Assembly (NCBI RefSeq): GCF_900109135.1
Contig: NZ_FNYT01000022.1
Location: 1-52,292 of the forward strand
Length of the DNA: 52,292 nt
DNA from: Trichococcus ilyis
GTDB taxonomy: Bacteria; Bacillota; Bacilli; Lactobacillales; Aerococcaceae
Reading direction: 5' to 3'
The first letter of the stretch is position 1. Each line of letters begins with the position of its first letter. The notes under the pieces are model-generated. The model saw nothing but the letters and a program-made list of their open reading frames with translations, searched no databases and was not told where the DNA came from. Below, in pieces: positions 15,154 to 23,487 of the stretch. The position numbers and the translations under genes are program-made.

Positions 15154-17959
15154 AATATATGGCTACGGAAAATGGGTGGACCGGCCTTTTGATGATATGC
15201 AGGATCTTCAGGTGTTCCACGGCAAAAATGAAGCCGGGAAAAGCACCTTGTCGTCCTTCATCAACAGCGTCCTTTTCGGATTCCCCAGCGCCCGCAAGAA
15301 AGACCAGAATCTGTACGTCCCGAAACAAACGCAAGCATACGGAGGCCGGTTGTTTCTGGAAGGAACGCGCTTCGGGGATGTCATCGTTGAACGGGTGAAA
15401 GACCGCAACAAAGGGCAGGCCGTCGTCACGTTGCCGGATGGCGTGCAGCAGACGACAAAAAATCTCGGGCGTTTCTTGTTGGGGATGGACAGTGAGACAT
15501 TCGAGTCGTTGTACACATTCAAAATTGACAGCCTGCTTTCCTTGAAAAAGACCCAGAAAGAGGATCTGAACCATTATCTGTTGAGCATCGGCACCAGCGG
15601 GAGTGAGCGCTTGCTGCAATTGGCGAAAGAATACCGGGACGAAGCCGCAAAACGCTTCAAACCAAGCGGCAGCGTCCCGCCTTTGAACAAGAAAATCCAG
15701 GCCGCCGAAAAACTGCAGCGGAAGCTTCAGCAAGCGAAAGCGAAAAATGCGACGTATGAAGCTTCGCTGCTCCAGTTATCGGACAGCCAAAAACAGCAGA
15801 CTGAACTGCTGGCGCGACAGCAACACCTGGAGCAGGAACAAACCGCAATCACCGAAAGCCTGCGATTGGCGGACAGTTATCAGGAATGGAAACGGCTGAA
15901 CAAAGAAATTACGGCTGTCGATTACAGCGAGGTGCCGGAAGATGCCCGCTATCAGTGGCAGAACCAGCAGGAAAAAATAGCCGCTTTGATCCAAGCGCAG
16001 ACGCAACTGCAGGAAAGGTCAGCGCAACTTCAGAAACAGCTTGACGAATATGCCCATGTCGGTTGGTACAAGGAGCACCAATCAGAGTTTGCGGCTTTGC
16101 AGCACGGTGCGGCCAGAACCCAAGCACACCTGAACAAGATCACTTACCTGGAAAATGAAATCAGTACCAACAAAGCCGATTTGGCCAAACAAAAACTGGC
16201 CTATGGGCTGAATCTGGCCCTTCCGGCACCGGAGCCGCTGAAAGAGGACGAACGCGGCAAACTCCAGCAGCTGGGCCAAGACATCACGCAAGTAGAAGAG
16301 CAGCTGCTGCGGCTGGACCACAGCATCAGTTTTCATGAGGAACAGCTGGAAAGCCTCCAACAGGAGGAAGGAAGGCTCCGGCACGAGAAGCTGGCTGATG
16401 ATGCCTATGCAGCGCTGCAGCGCGAAGTGCAACAACCGGATCAGCCAAGCAACGCAACGGCTCCGACTAAACCGAATCCGATCGGCACGGCATCATTGAT
16501 CGCGGCCGCTGGATTCGTGGCCCTGTCCTTTCTTCTTCCCGGATTCCGGACGGTTGCCTGGGCGTTGGCGGCCATGCTGGCTGTCTTGGGGGTGTTCCTG
16601 GCGGCAAGGAAGCCGGCGAAAAACAAGGACGAAGCTGCTTCCCCGCAAAGATCCCGCGAACAAGCGATGGAGCAGTTTCTCAAGCAAGCCGCTGTCCGGG
16701 AAAGAATCGAAGCCGTATCCAAAGAGCTCGAGGCTTTGCAGGATAAGTTCCTGAAACTCCTGAACAGCCGGGAAGAGGCGGAAGAGCAAGGAAAAGTGCT
16801 TCAAACCGAATGGACATCCTTCCTCCAGAAGAAAGGCTACCCCGCCCGCATGACGGCCGCGGAACTATTGCAAGCCGATCCCGGGGCCATGTTGGCGGAA
16901 AAAGCCGACCTCATCCTGAAGCAGGAGGCCGAAATAAGCGAACTGAAACTCGCCGTCGATCGATGGAATGAACAGACGGCTTTCATCCGCAGCCGTTTCC
17001 ATTTGGAGCATCTCGGGGCGGCGGAAATGGTCGCGCGTTTTTCCGAAATACAGACTGCTGTTGTTGTGGAGGAAAACATGGCTGGGCATGTTCAAGAAAA
17101 AATCAATGAACTCCAGCAAGAGTTGGGGCAGGTGCAGCGCGATTTGGCTGAATCCCATCAGCTGAGACAGCGGTTGTTGGATCAGGCCAACGCCAAAACC
17201 GAAGCCGATTTCTACCAGTTGTTGGCCCTGAAGGAAAAGCAGGAGCAGAACCTCAAACGCAAAGAATTTTTGGATGAGCAGGTCAGTGGGCGCGAGCAAC
17301 TTTTGAACCGGTACGGAGACGTGAAGAAAAGTACGGCCCTTAAGGAAAAAAATGAACTGGAACTGCAGCGGATCAAGGCCGAACTGGCGAAACTGCAAAG
17401 GACCGAAGTGGAACTGAGGCACCAGTTGGAACAGCTGGAAGAAGGCGGCACCTACAGCGCTTTGCTGCAGGAGTTCGCTTTGGCCGAAACCGAACTGAGG
17501 GAGCTTGCCGTCGAGTGGGCCGGCTTGGTTACGGCGGGAGAATGGATCGAAGGGGCATTGCGTTACGGAAAAGAGGATCGCCTGCCATTGATGCTCGAGG
17601 ATACGATCACCTACTTCAGCCGATTGACGGAGGGTGCCTACACCAGCATCGCGTTCCAAAAGAATGGCATGAAAGTGCAGCGGAAGGACGGAACGACCTT
17701 TTTCCCGAACGAATTGTCCCAAGGAACAGTGGAACAACTCTACATTGCGCTGCGGCTGGCTTTTGTGAAGAACACTGCCGACATCGTCAGCATGCCGATC
17801 TTGATCGATGATGGTTTTGTGAACTTCGATAACGACCGGAAGAACATCATGTTCACGTTGTTGGATGAGCTGAGCAAGGATGTCCAGGTGCTCTTTTTCA
17901 CGTTCGATGATGCTTGCATGCAACGATTTCCACAGGAACAGGTATACATGTTAAAATAA
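15134..17959 (+). CDS. yhaN: SbcC-like AAA ATPase, YhaN family
   Basis: A 941-residue SMC/Rad50-like ATPase, predicted partner of the YhaO nuclease. The Walker A is GKNEAGKST near residue 34. Long coiled coils fill about 170-450 and 510-780. Between them lie two membrane-type segments (IAAAGFVALSFLLPG and AWALAAMLAVLGVFLAA), a YhaN feature. At the C-terminus are the ABC signature LSQGTVEQLYIALRLAF and the Walker B ILIDDGFVNFD. GTG 15134 fits GAGGAGG (15121-15127) better than ATG 15128, which touches it. It overlaps yhaO and is followed 21 bases later by yhaM. Confidence 0.9.
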   Translation: MKIRKIEIYGYGKWVDRPFDDMQDLQVFHGKNEAGKSTLSSFINSVLFGFPSARKKDQNLYVPKQTQAYGGRLFLEGTRFGDVIVERVKDRNKGQAVVTLPDGVQQTTKNLGRFLLGMDSETFESLYTFKIDSLLSLKKTQKEDLNHYLLSIGTSGSERLLQLAKEYRDEAAKRFKPSGSVPPLNKKIQAAEKLQRKLQQAKAKNATYEASLLQLSDSQKQQTELLARQQHLEQEQTAITESLRLADSYQEWKRLNKEITAVDYSEVPEDARYQWQNQQEKIAALIQAQTQLQERSAQLQKQLDEYAHVGWYKEHQSEFAALQHGAARTQAHLNKITYLENEISTNKADLAKQKLAYGLNLALPAPEPLKEDERGKLQQLGQDITQVEEQLLRLDHSISFHEEQLESLQQEEGRLRHEKLADDAYAALQREVQQPDQPSNATAPTKPNPIGTASLIAAAGFVALSFLLPGFRTVAWALAAMLAVLGVFLAARKPAKNKDEAASPQRSREQAMEQFLKQAAVRERIEAVSKELEALQDKFLKLLNSREEAEEQGKVLQTEWTSFLQKKGYPARMTAAELLQADPGAMLAEKADLILKQEAEISELKLAVDRWNEQTAFIRSRFHLEHLGAAEMVARFSEIQTAVVVEENMAGHVQEKINELQQELGQVQRDLAESHQLRQRLLDQANAKTEADFYQLLALKEKQEQNLKRKEFLDEQVSGREQLLNRYGDVKKSTALKEKNELELQRIKAELAKLQRTEVELRHQLEQLEEGGTYSALLQEFALAETELRELAVEWAGLVTAGEWIEGALRYGKEDRLPLMLEDTITYFSRLTEGAYTSIAFQKNGMKVQRKDGTTFFPNELSQGTVEQLYIALRLAFVKNTADIVSMPILIDDGFVNFDNDRKNIMFTLLDELSKDVQVLFFTFDDACMQRFPQEQVYMLK

Positions 17960-17980
17960 GAGCGAAAGGGGCTGATAGGC

Positions 17981-18949
17981 GTGGCCAAAAAAATATATGA
18001 ATACGAAATCGATGATAATTTTGAAATTTACGTCCTGATCAAGAGCGCGGACGTCCGGTTGGCAAAAAATGGAAAGAAATTCATCGCTTTTACGTTTCAG
18101 GACCGCAGCGGTCAAATCGACGGCAAGTATTGGGATGCAAAAGAGGAGGACATCCGGCAATTCCAAGCTGGCCAAGTCGTGGCGGTAACCGGCAAAAGGG
18201 AGCTTTATCAGAACAATCCCCAACTGCGCATCACCAAGCTAAGAGTGGCACGGGAAGGGGAGCCGAACCGGCCGGAGCTTTATATGGAGCGCGCTCCGCT
18301 GAAATCGGAAGAGATGGTGGAGGAAGTCAGCCAGATCCTTTTTGAAATCACGAGTGCACCTATCAACCGGATCGTCCGCTTTATCCTCAAAAAATATCAG
18401 CGCGAATTTTTCGAGTATCCCGCTGCGAAACGGCATCACCACGCGATCGTCGGCGGCTTGGGATTCCATACGGTCTCGATTTTGCGCTTGGCAAAAACGG
18501 TCATCCAGCATTATCCTACAGTCAATAAATCTTTGCTGTATGGAGGGGTGATCCTTCACGATATCGGTAAAACGATTGAATTGAGCGGCAGCATGTCTAC
18601 CGAGTATACGCTGAAGGGGAATATGATCGGGCACATTGTATTGATCGATGAGGAAATCACGAAAGCTTGTCTGGCGCTCAACATCGACGAAGACAGCGAG
18701 GAAGTCATTCTGCTGAAACACATCGTTTTGGCGCACCACGGCAAACAAGAATTCGGATCACCCGTGACGCCGCATCTTTTGGAAGCCGAAATCATCCATC
18801 ATCTGGATAATTTGGATGCTTCCATCAATATGATCGATACGGCATTGTTGCGCACGACGCCGGGAACGTTCAGCGAACGCATCTTTGGGTTGGAGAACCG
18901 CAGCTTTTATAAACCGCTCTTCACCCAAACATCCGAAGAAGGCCAATAA
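17981..18949 (+). CDS. yhaM: 3'-5' exoribonuclease YhaM
   Basis: A 322-residue 3'-5' exoribonuclease that trims RNA ends, and some DNA, in Firmicutes. The N-terminal OB-fold covers about residues 10-90 (FTFQDRSGQIDGKYWD). The C-terminal HD domain shows HHHAIVGGLGFHT and the H-D pair in ILHDIGKT, with a further AHHGK motif. The start is GTG 17981 after GAAAGGGG. It is the third gene of the yhaO-yhaN-yhaM operon, and the transcript ends at the hairpin at 18954-18996. Confidence 0.94.
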   Translation: MAKKIYEYEIDDNFEIYVLIKSADVRLAKNGKKFIAFTFQDRSGQIDGKYWDAKEEDIRQFQAGQVVAVTGKRELYQNNPQLRITKLRVAREGEPNRPELYMERAPLKSEEMVEEVSQILFEITSAPINRIVRFILKKYQREFFEYPAAKRHHHAIVGGLGFHTVSILRLAKTVIQHYPTVNKSLLYGGVILHDIGKTIELSGSMSTEYTLKGNMIGHIVLIDEEITKACLALNIDEDSEEVILLKHIVLAHHGKQEFGSPVTPHLLEAEIIHHLDNLDASINMIDTALLRTTPGTFSERIFGLENRSFYKPLFTQTSEEGQ

Positions 18950-18953
18950 CAAG

Positions 18954-18996
18954 AACACGCAAGTTACCAGGCGCTGATGCCGGTAGCTTGCGTGTT
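18954..18996. terminator. Bidirectional hairpin between yhaM and prsA
   Basis: AACACGCAAG/CTTGCGTGTT plus TACC/GGTA across single mismatched bases form a strong stem (18954-18996). It lies between two converging genes. The flanking T runs are poor, so termination may be only partial. Confidence 0.65.
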
Positions 18997-19010
18997 TCGT
19001 ATTGTCTATC

Positions 19011-19976
19011 CTAGTTTGCTGATTCAGCAGTGGCAGATTCTGATGTTGCTGATGCTGCTTCTGAACTGGCTGCTTCGGAAGTCGCAGCCGATGAGCTTGT
19101 TTCTTCAGCAGGCAAGAATTGGTCGATTGCTGCTGCCAAGTCTTCATCCTTGATTTCTACATTTGCTGCCTGGACAATTTTGGACATGACGGAAGTCAAG
19201 TAATCATTGTCGGCAAGTTTTTCGTCCATCATCAATTTTTCGATGTTTTCACGTTCTTCTTCCAATGTTCCTTTTTCTGTCTTCTCGATCATCTTGATGA
19301 CGTGGTAGCCGTATTCGGTAGCGACCGGAGTTTGCGTGATTTCGCCTTCTTCAAGCGCATAAGCGGCATCCTCGAATTCCTGGACCATGTCGCCTGCGCC
19401 GAACATGCCGGTTTCTCCGCCATTTTCAGCAGTAGCTGTATCCGTGGAGTTGGCCTTGGCCAATTCCGCGAAGTCCGCGCCTGCGTTCAGTTGGTTGATC
19501 AGATCTACAGCAGTAGCCTCATCCGCAACCAGAATATGCTGCACATTGATTTGCGGTTTGTAAGTTTCATAGTAGGCTTCCACTTCTTCGTCCGTGAAGG
19601 TTGTTTCCTGTTTGACGGCTGCTTCGATCAGTTTGTTCAAGTAAAGCACGTCTTGGTATTCGTCTTTATTTGCGAAGCCGGATTGTGACAAGATATAGTT
19701 GAATGTTTCTTCGCCGCCGTATTGTTCGATGGTCGTCAACAGTTCAGCTTCCGTCTCAGCTTCCAATTCATTTTTTCCGATTGCGTCATTCAATACGTCG
19801 ATCAAGATCAGGCGTTGCAATACAGTTTCGCCGATTGATGCTTTCATCGCGTCATATAATTCATCTTTTGTGATATCGCCTGCCGGAGTCGTTGCGACCG
19901 TTTCGCTGGTCGAGCAGCCCGCCAGCGTGATGGCCGTCAGGAAAGCGACGGACGTCAATACTAATTTCTTTTTCAT
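19011..19976 (-). CDS. prsA: Foldase lipoprotein PrsA (peptidyl-prolyl isomerase)
   Basis: A 321-residue secreted foldase anchored to the outer face of the membrane, helping exported proteins fold. The signal peptide ends in the lipobox LAGC (Cys20). A SurA-like N-terminal region is followed by a parvulin-type PPIase domain at about residues 143-235 (NVQHILVADE, GETGMFGAGDMVQEFEDAAYAL, VATEYGYHVIKM). The last 30 residues are a Ser/Ala/Glu-rich tail, odd but common in surface proteins. The start has AGGAAGTG upstream. It is convergent with yhaM and transcribed alone. Confidence 0.95.
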   Translation of the reverse strand: MKKKLVLTSVAFLTAITLAGCSTSETVATTPAGDITKDELYDAMKASIGETVLQRLILIDVLNDAIGKNELEAETEAELLTTIEQYGGEETFNYILSQSGFANKDEYQDVLYLNKLIEAAVKQETTFTDEEVEAYYETYKPQINVQHILVADEATAVDLINQLNAGADFAELAKANSTDTATAENGGETGMFGAGDMVQEFEDAAYALEEGEITQTPVATEYGYHVIKMIEKTEKGTLEEERENIEKLMMDEKLADNDYLTSVMSKIVQAANVEIKDEDLAAAIDQFLPAEETSSSAATSEAASSEAASATSESATAESAN

Positions 19977-20147
19977 GAATGTGGCACTTCCTATCTAATT
20001 TCTATTTATGAATCCCATGAATAACCAGTTATAAATATATCATAAACGCCGGGATTATGGAAAATATTCCTTAAAAACGCTAGCAAACTTCTCAGAAAAT
20101 TCATATCTGCGGCCCGAACCGGAAGCGGGCAAAAACCGCAACATCGA

Positions 20148-20200
20148 ACAAAAAAAGACTGCCCTGCCCGTAATCGGTACAGCGTAGTCCTCTTTTTGCC
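20148..20200 (-). terminator. Terminator-like hairpin after the aldo/keto reductase gene
   Basis: On the minus strand, GACTACGCTG pairs imperfectly with CAGGGCAGTC and is followed by seven T residues (the A7 at 20151-20157 on the plus strand). The flanking A- and T-runs also pair. Confidence 0.65.
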
Positions 20201-20208
20201 GGATTGTT

Positions 20209-21066
20209 TTAAGCGGGGCGGATCGAAGTCCGGCTCAGGAATTCCTGGTCGTCGGGATGCCCGGAAAATCTTTCGCCGGTGTTGAGGGTCGCGATCTTGC
20301 CCATGTCCTCCGTGGTGAGGCCGAAGTCGAAAATAGCGCGGTTTTCCCGGATGCGGCTAGGGGTCACCGACTTCGGAATGACGACGATGCCGCGTTCGAT
20401 GTGCCAGCGCAAAACGATCTGGGCCGGTGTTTTTCCGTATTTTTCGGCAAGTTCAAGCAAAACCGGTTGCGCCAACAAGTCATTTTTGCCTTGGCCCAGC
20501 GGACCCCAAGCTTCGTGGACGATGGCATGCTGCGCCATGAAAGCGCGCAGTTCATCCTGCGGAAAGGCGGGGTGCGTTTCGACCTGATTGATCATCGGGA
20601 TGATTTCCGTGTGCGCCATCAGATCCTCAAGGTGATGGATCTGAAAATTGGAGACTCCGATGGCTTTGATTTTGCCTTCGTTGTAGAGGTCTTCCATCGC
20701 TTTCCAGGTTTCGATGTAGTTGGCGGAAGCCCAGTGGATCAGGTACAAGTCGAGATAGTCCGTACCCAAGCGGTCCAGACTGGCTTGGAAGGCGGCTTTG
20801 GTTTCCTCGTAGCCGTGGTCATAATTCCAGACTTTTGAAGTCAGGAAAAGCTCTTCCCGGGGAATGCCGTTCTCTTTCAAGGCTTTCCCCAAAAACGCTT
20901 CGTTTTCGTAAATCATTGCGGTGTCGAAGTGACGGTAGCCCGCCTCCAAGGCAACGCGGATCGCTTCACTCAATTCGTTTTCGTCTTTCATCTTGAAAAC
21001 ACCCAAGCCGAGCTGCGGGATGGTTACGCCGTTGCTGAAGGTGACCTTCGTGATTTCGTTTCCCAA
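20209..21066 (-). CDS. Aldo/keto reductase
   Basis: An NADPH-dependent oxidoreductase with the AKR barrel, similar to 2,5-diketo-gluconate/glyoxal reductases of AKR5. Motifs in order: YRHFDTAMIYENE with the catalytic Asp and Tyr, LFLTSKVW with the Lys, LYLIHW with the His, and the cofactor motif IPKSVTPSRIREN. I place the start at TTG 21066 (285 residues): GGGAG lies 7 bases upstream and a -10 (TATATC, 21094-21089) puts the transcript start near 21082. ATG 21081 is an alternative but has no ribosome binding site. It is divergent from a MarR regulator, which probably controls it. The substrate is unknown. Confidence 0.9.
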   Translation of the reverse strand: MGNEITKVTFSNGVTIPQLGLGVFKMKDENELSEAIRVALEAGYRHFDTAMIYENEAFLGKALKENGIPREELFLTSKVWNYDHGYEETKAAFQASLDRLGTDYLDLYLIHWASANYIETWKAMEDLYNEGKIKAIGVSNFQIHHLEDLMAHTEIIPMINQVETHPAFPQDELRAFMAQHAIVHEAWGPLGQGKNDLLAQPVLLELAEKYGKTPAQIVLRWHIERGIVVIPKSVTPSRIRENRAIFDFGLTTEDMGKIATLNTGERFSGHPDDQEFLSRTSIRPA

Positions 21067-21088
21067 ATTGAACACTCCCATCTTGCTT

Positions 21089-21194
21089 GATATATGCGTG
21101 TGCATGCTTTCAGGGTAACACAGCTGATCAGGGCAAGCAAATCATCCGCGCCGCACCGTGACAGATTGCTCAAAATGCAAATGTTTGATATCAT
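21089..21194. promoter_or_regulatory. Divergent promoter region of the AKR and MarR genes
   Basis: Plus strand: TTGCTC (21166-21171), 17-base spacer, TATCAT (21189-21194), for marR. Minus strand: TTACCC, 18-base spacer, TATATC (21094-21089), for the aldo/keto reductase gene. The close divergent layout suggests MarR acts on both. Confidence 0.5.
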
Positions 21195-21228
21195 AGAGCA
21201 ACGAATCGAAAGGAAAAGGGGAATCATT

Positions 21229-21657
21229 GTGAGGTGTGAAATGAGTTCTGCGTTTTGCCGATGGCTGGAGATCAACAATTTTCATCTGAAAGTCGAGACC
21301 GCATTGGAGAGAAGCCTGCAGACGAACCATAATCTTTCTTTGAAAGAGTTCTATGTCCTTTATTTCTTGTCGCAAGAGCCGGAACGGAAACTGAAACTCC
21401 AGGATCTGGAGGAGAAGGTCGGCTTAAGCCAAAGCGCTGTATCCAGATTGGTCAGCAAGTTTGAAGCAAAGGGGTGCGGAGCTTTGGAGCGAAACATCTG
21501 CGATGCAGATCGGCGGATCGTCTATACTTCCTTGACGGAAACAGGGGCGGCGAAGCTGGAGGCAGCGGCTGCGACCGTGGAGAAGGTGCTTGCGGAGTCT
21601 TTTTCGGAAATGCCGATACAGAAACTTATCGAAAAGGCCGATGACCAAAATAAGTAA
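21229..21657 (+). CDS. MarR family transcriptional regulator
   Basis: A 142-residue winged-helix regulator of the MarR family. The recognition region is visible as KLKLQDLEEKVGLSQSAVSRL and the wing as ERNICDADRRIVYTSLTETG. The start is GTG 21229 with AAAGGGGA about 6 bases upstream. ATG 21241 (GAGGTG upstream) is a possible alternative. It is divergent from the aldo/keto reductase and probably regulates it in response to a small ligand. The signal cannot be told from sequence. Confidence 0.88.
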   Translation: MRCEMSSAFCRWLEINNFHLKVETALERSLQTNHNLSLKEFYVLYFLSQEPERKLKLQDLEEKVGLSQSAVSRLVSKFEAKGCGALERNICDADRRIVYTSLTETGAAKLEAAAATVEKVLAESFSEMPIQKLIEKADDQNK

Positions 21658-21697
21658 CCATTTTTTGATTCGGCTGTGCCCACCTATAACTAAAATA

Positions 21698-21749
21698 AGA
21701 CGCTCCTAATGACCGGTCGTCCGGTGCGCATTTTGGAGCGTCTTTTTTT
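21698..21749. terminator. Intrinsic terminator between marR and the YtxH-like gene
   Basis: Perfect 9-bp stem AGACGCTCC/GGAGCGTCT (21698-21706/21735-21743) with an inner ACCGG-TCGT-CCGGT hairpin and T7 (21743-21749). It ends marR on the plus strand. The A-rich left flank may help the opposite strand. Confidence 0.85.
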
Positions 21750-21758
21750 GTGGTTCGG

Positions 21759-22139
21759 CTATTGGTTCGGCTTATCGGCCGCAGCGGGCGGCTGCGTTTC
21801 CATGTTTGCTGTGGCTTTTTCGATATCTTCCGTCAATACGGCAAGCTTGTCGTTGATGCGGTTGATCCTGGGTTGGGCCTGTTGCGTGAAGCTTTCGATC
21901 GATCTTGTGATTTCCTCCGAGACGGCATTGACGGAAGCCAGACCTTCGTTGGTCAACGATTGGATCGCTTTGCGCAACCCTTGGACGCTTTCGTTCAGAT
22001 CTTCGACAGCCAGGGTGTTGTCCGCAAGGTAGGCTTTCGCCTTTTCGCGATTTTCCTTGCCGCTGTGCGGAGCATTCAGCAATCCCAACAGACCACCTAC
22101 TACTGTGCCGAATAATAATCCTTCCATGAATGAGCGCAT
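21759..22139 (-). CDS. YtxH-like protein (YhaH type)
   Basis: A 126-residue protein with the YtxH pattern: an N-terminal glycine-rich membrane segment (FMEGLLFGTVVGGLLGLLNAP) followed by a charged, helical and probably coiled-coil region. Its function is unknown; relatives are called general-stress or gas-vesicle-like proteins. It starts 2 bases after the hit stop codon with GGAGG upstream, so it is co-transcribed with hit. In Bacillus subtilis the corresponding yhaH also sits in the hit/ecs/prsA neighbourhood, which supports the call. Confidence 0.8.
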   Translation of the reverse strand: MRSFMEGLLFGTVVGGLLGLLNAPHSGKENREKAKAYLADNTLAVEDLNESVQGLRKAIQSLTNEGLASVNAVSEEITRSIESFTQQAQPRINRINDKLAVLTEDIEKATANMETQPPAAADKPNQ

Positions 22140-22141
22140 AT

Positions 22142-22576
22142 CTAGTCCTCCAGACTCTCTTTGATGGATGCAATCACTTTTGCCAATTCTTCCTGCGAAT
22201 ATTTTCCTTCATGCGTCTTCCACTTCAAGCCGAAACCATCCGTATCCGAATCTTCATAGCGCGGCAAGAAGTGGATATGCGAGTGGAAAACGGATTGGTA
22301 AGCGATGGAACGGTTGTTGTTCAGGATGTTCAAGCCCAAAATGTCGTCGCTGGAGCGTTCGATTGCGCGTGCGATTTTTGGGATGCGGGAAAAGACTGCT
22401 TTCGCCAATTCCTCATCGAATTCAAAAATGTCAGCGACATGTTTCTTGGGCACCAACAGCGTATGCCCTTTTGTGACTTGGGATAAATCCAGAAAAGCGA
22501 TGACGACATCATCTTCGTAGACGATGTTGCTCGGGATTTCATGGTTCGCGATTTTGCAAAAAATACAATCTGTCAT
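22142..22576 (-). CDS. hit: HIT family protein (HinT-like nucleotide hydrolase)
   Basis: A 144-residue histidine-triad protein, predicted to hydrolyse nucleoside phosphoramidates or bind purine nucleotides in the cytoplasm. The triad appears as H-S-H-I-H-F near residue 100. The N-terminal CIFCKIANHEIPS contains the C-x2-C of zinc-binding members. Its promoter lies in the 173-base gap shared with ecsA, which is transcribed the other way. The YtxH-like gene follows in the same transcript. Confidence 0.93.
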   Translation of the reverse strand: MTDCIFCKIANHEIPSNIVYEDDVVIAFLDLSQVTKGHTLLVPKKHVADIFEFDEELAKAVFSRIPKIARAIERSSDDILGLNILNNNRSIAYQSVFHSHIHFLPRYEDSDTDGFGLKWKTHEGKYSQEELAKVIASIKESLED

Positions 22577-22687
22577 ATTCTTGACCTCTTTCTGTCCGTA
22601 ATCTGATTATTCTATGCCTTAACTTTATCATATTTGCGTTTCTTTTCATATCGCAAGGTCGAAATGCCGGACCTGTCAGGAAGATTT

Positions 22688-22715
22688 TTGGGATAAGCCA
22701 GGGCTATGCTATAAT
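22688..22715 (+). promoter_or_regulatory. ecsAB promoter
   Basis: TTGGGA (22688-22693), 16-base spacer, and an extended -10 TGC-TATAAT (TATAAT at 22710-22715). Confidence 0.7.
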
Positions 22716-22749
22716 GTAAGGCACAAACGCATACGAAAGGGACGGTCGA

Positions 22750-23487
22750 ATGTCACTATTACTTGAGAATGTCACGGGCGGCTATACGCAGCTGCCTGTC
22801 ATCAAAAATATAAATTTTGAGGTCAAACCCGGCGAATTGACCGGATTGATCGGGCTGAACGGAGCGGGAAAGAGCACGACCATCAAGCACATCATCGGAC
22901 TGATGCTGCCTTTCAGCGGCAAAATCGCGATCGCAGGCAGGACGTTGCGCGATGACACGGAACGCTATCGCCAGTCCTTCGCTTTTATCCCGGAAACGCC
23001 GGTGCTGTACGAGGAGCTCACTTTACGGGAGCATCTGGAGATCACCGCGATGGCTTACGGAATCGCGGAAACAGTCGCCTTGGAAAAGGCGATGCGCTAC
23101 ATTCGGGAGTTCCGCCTGGAGGACAAACTGGACTGGTTCCCGGCCTATTTTTCCAAGGGCATGAAACAAAAAGTGATGATCGTTTGCGCATTCATGCTGG
23201 ATGTGCCGGTATACGTCATCGACGAACCGTTCCTGGGGCTGGATCCGCTGGGCATCCACTCCTTCCTCGAGATGGTCAGGGAGAAAAAAGCGCAGGGAGC
23301 AGCCATTTTGATGTCTACGCATGTATTGGCCTCCGCCGAGAAAGAGTGCGATAATTTCGTCCTGCTCCATCATGGCGAAGTCAAGGTGACGGGCACGCTG
23401 GCGGACTTGCAGCGCGAAATGGGGATGCCGGGAGCGAGTCTTGATGAGCTTTACATCAGCCTGACGAAAGAAGTGGCGCACCCATGA
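22750..23487 (+). CDS. ecsA: ABC transporter ATP-binding protein EcsA
   Basis: A 245-residue ATPase of the Ecs ABC transporter, which affects protein secretion and regulated membrane proteolysis in Firmicutes. The Walker A is GLNGAGKST, the Q-loop region reads FAFIPETPVLYEELT, the signature is degenerate (FSKGMKQKV), and the Walker B is VYVIDEPFLGLDP, followed by the H-loop STHVL. GAAAGGGAC precedes the start. The stop overlaps the ecsB start (ATGA), so the two are translationally coupled. Confidence 0.93.
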   Translation: MSLLLENVTGGYTQLPVIKNINFEVKPGELTGLIGLNGAGKSTTIKHIIGLMLPFSGKIAIAGRTLRDDTERYRQSFAFIPETPVLYEELTLREHLEITAMAYGIAETVALEKAMRYIREFRLEDKLDWFPAYFSKGMKQKVMIVCAFMLDVPVYVIDEPFLGLDPLGIHSFLEMVREKKAQGAAILMSTHVLASAEKECDNFVLLHHGEVKVTGTLADLQREMGMPGASLDELYISLTKEVAHP

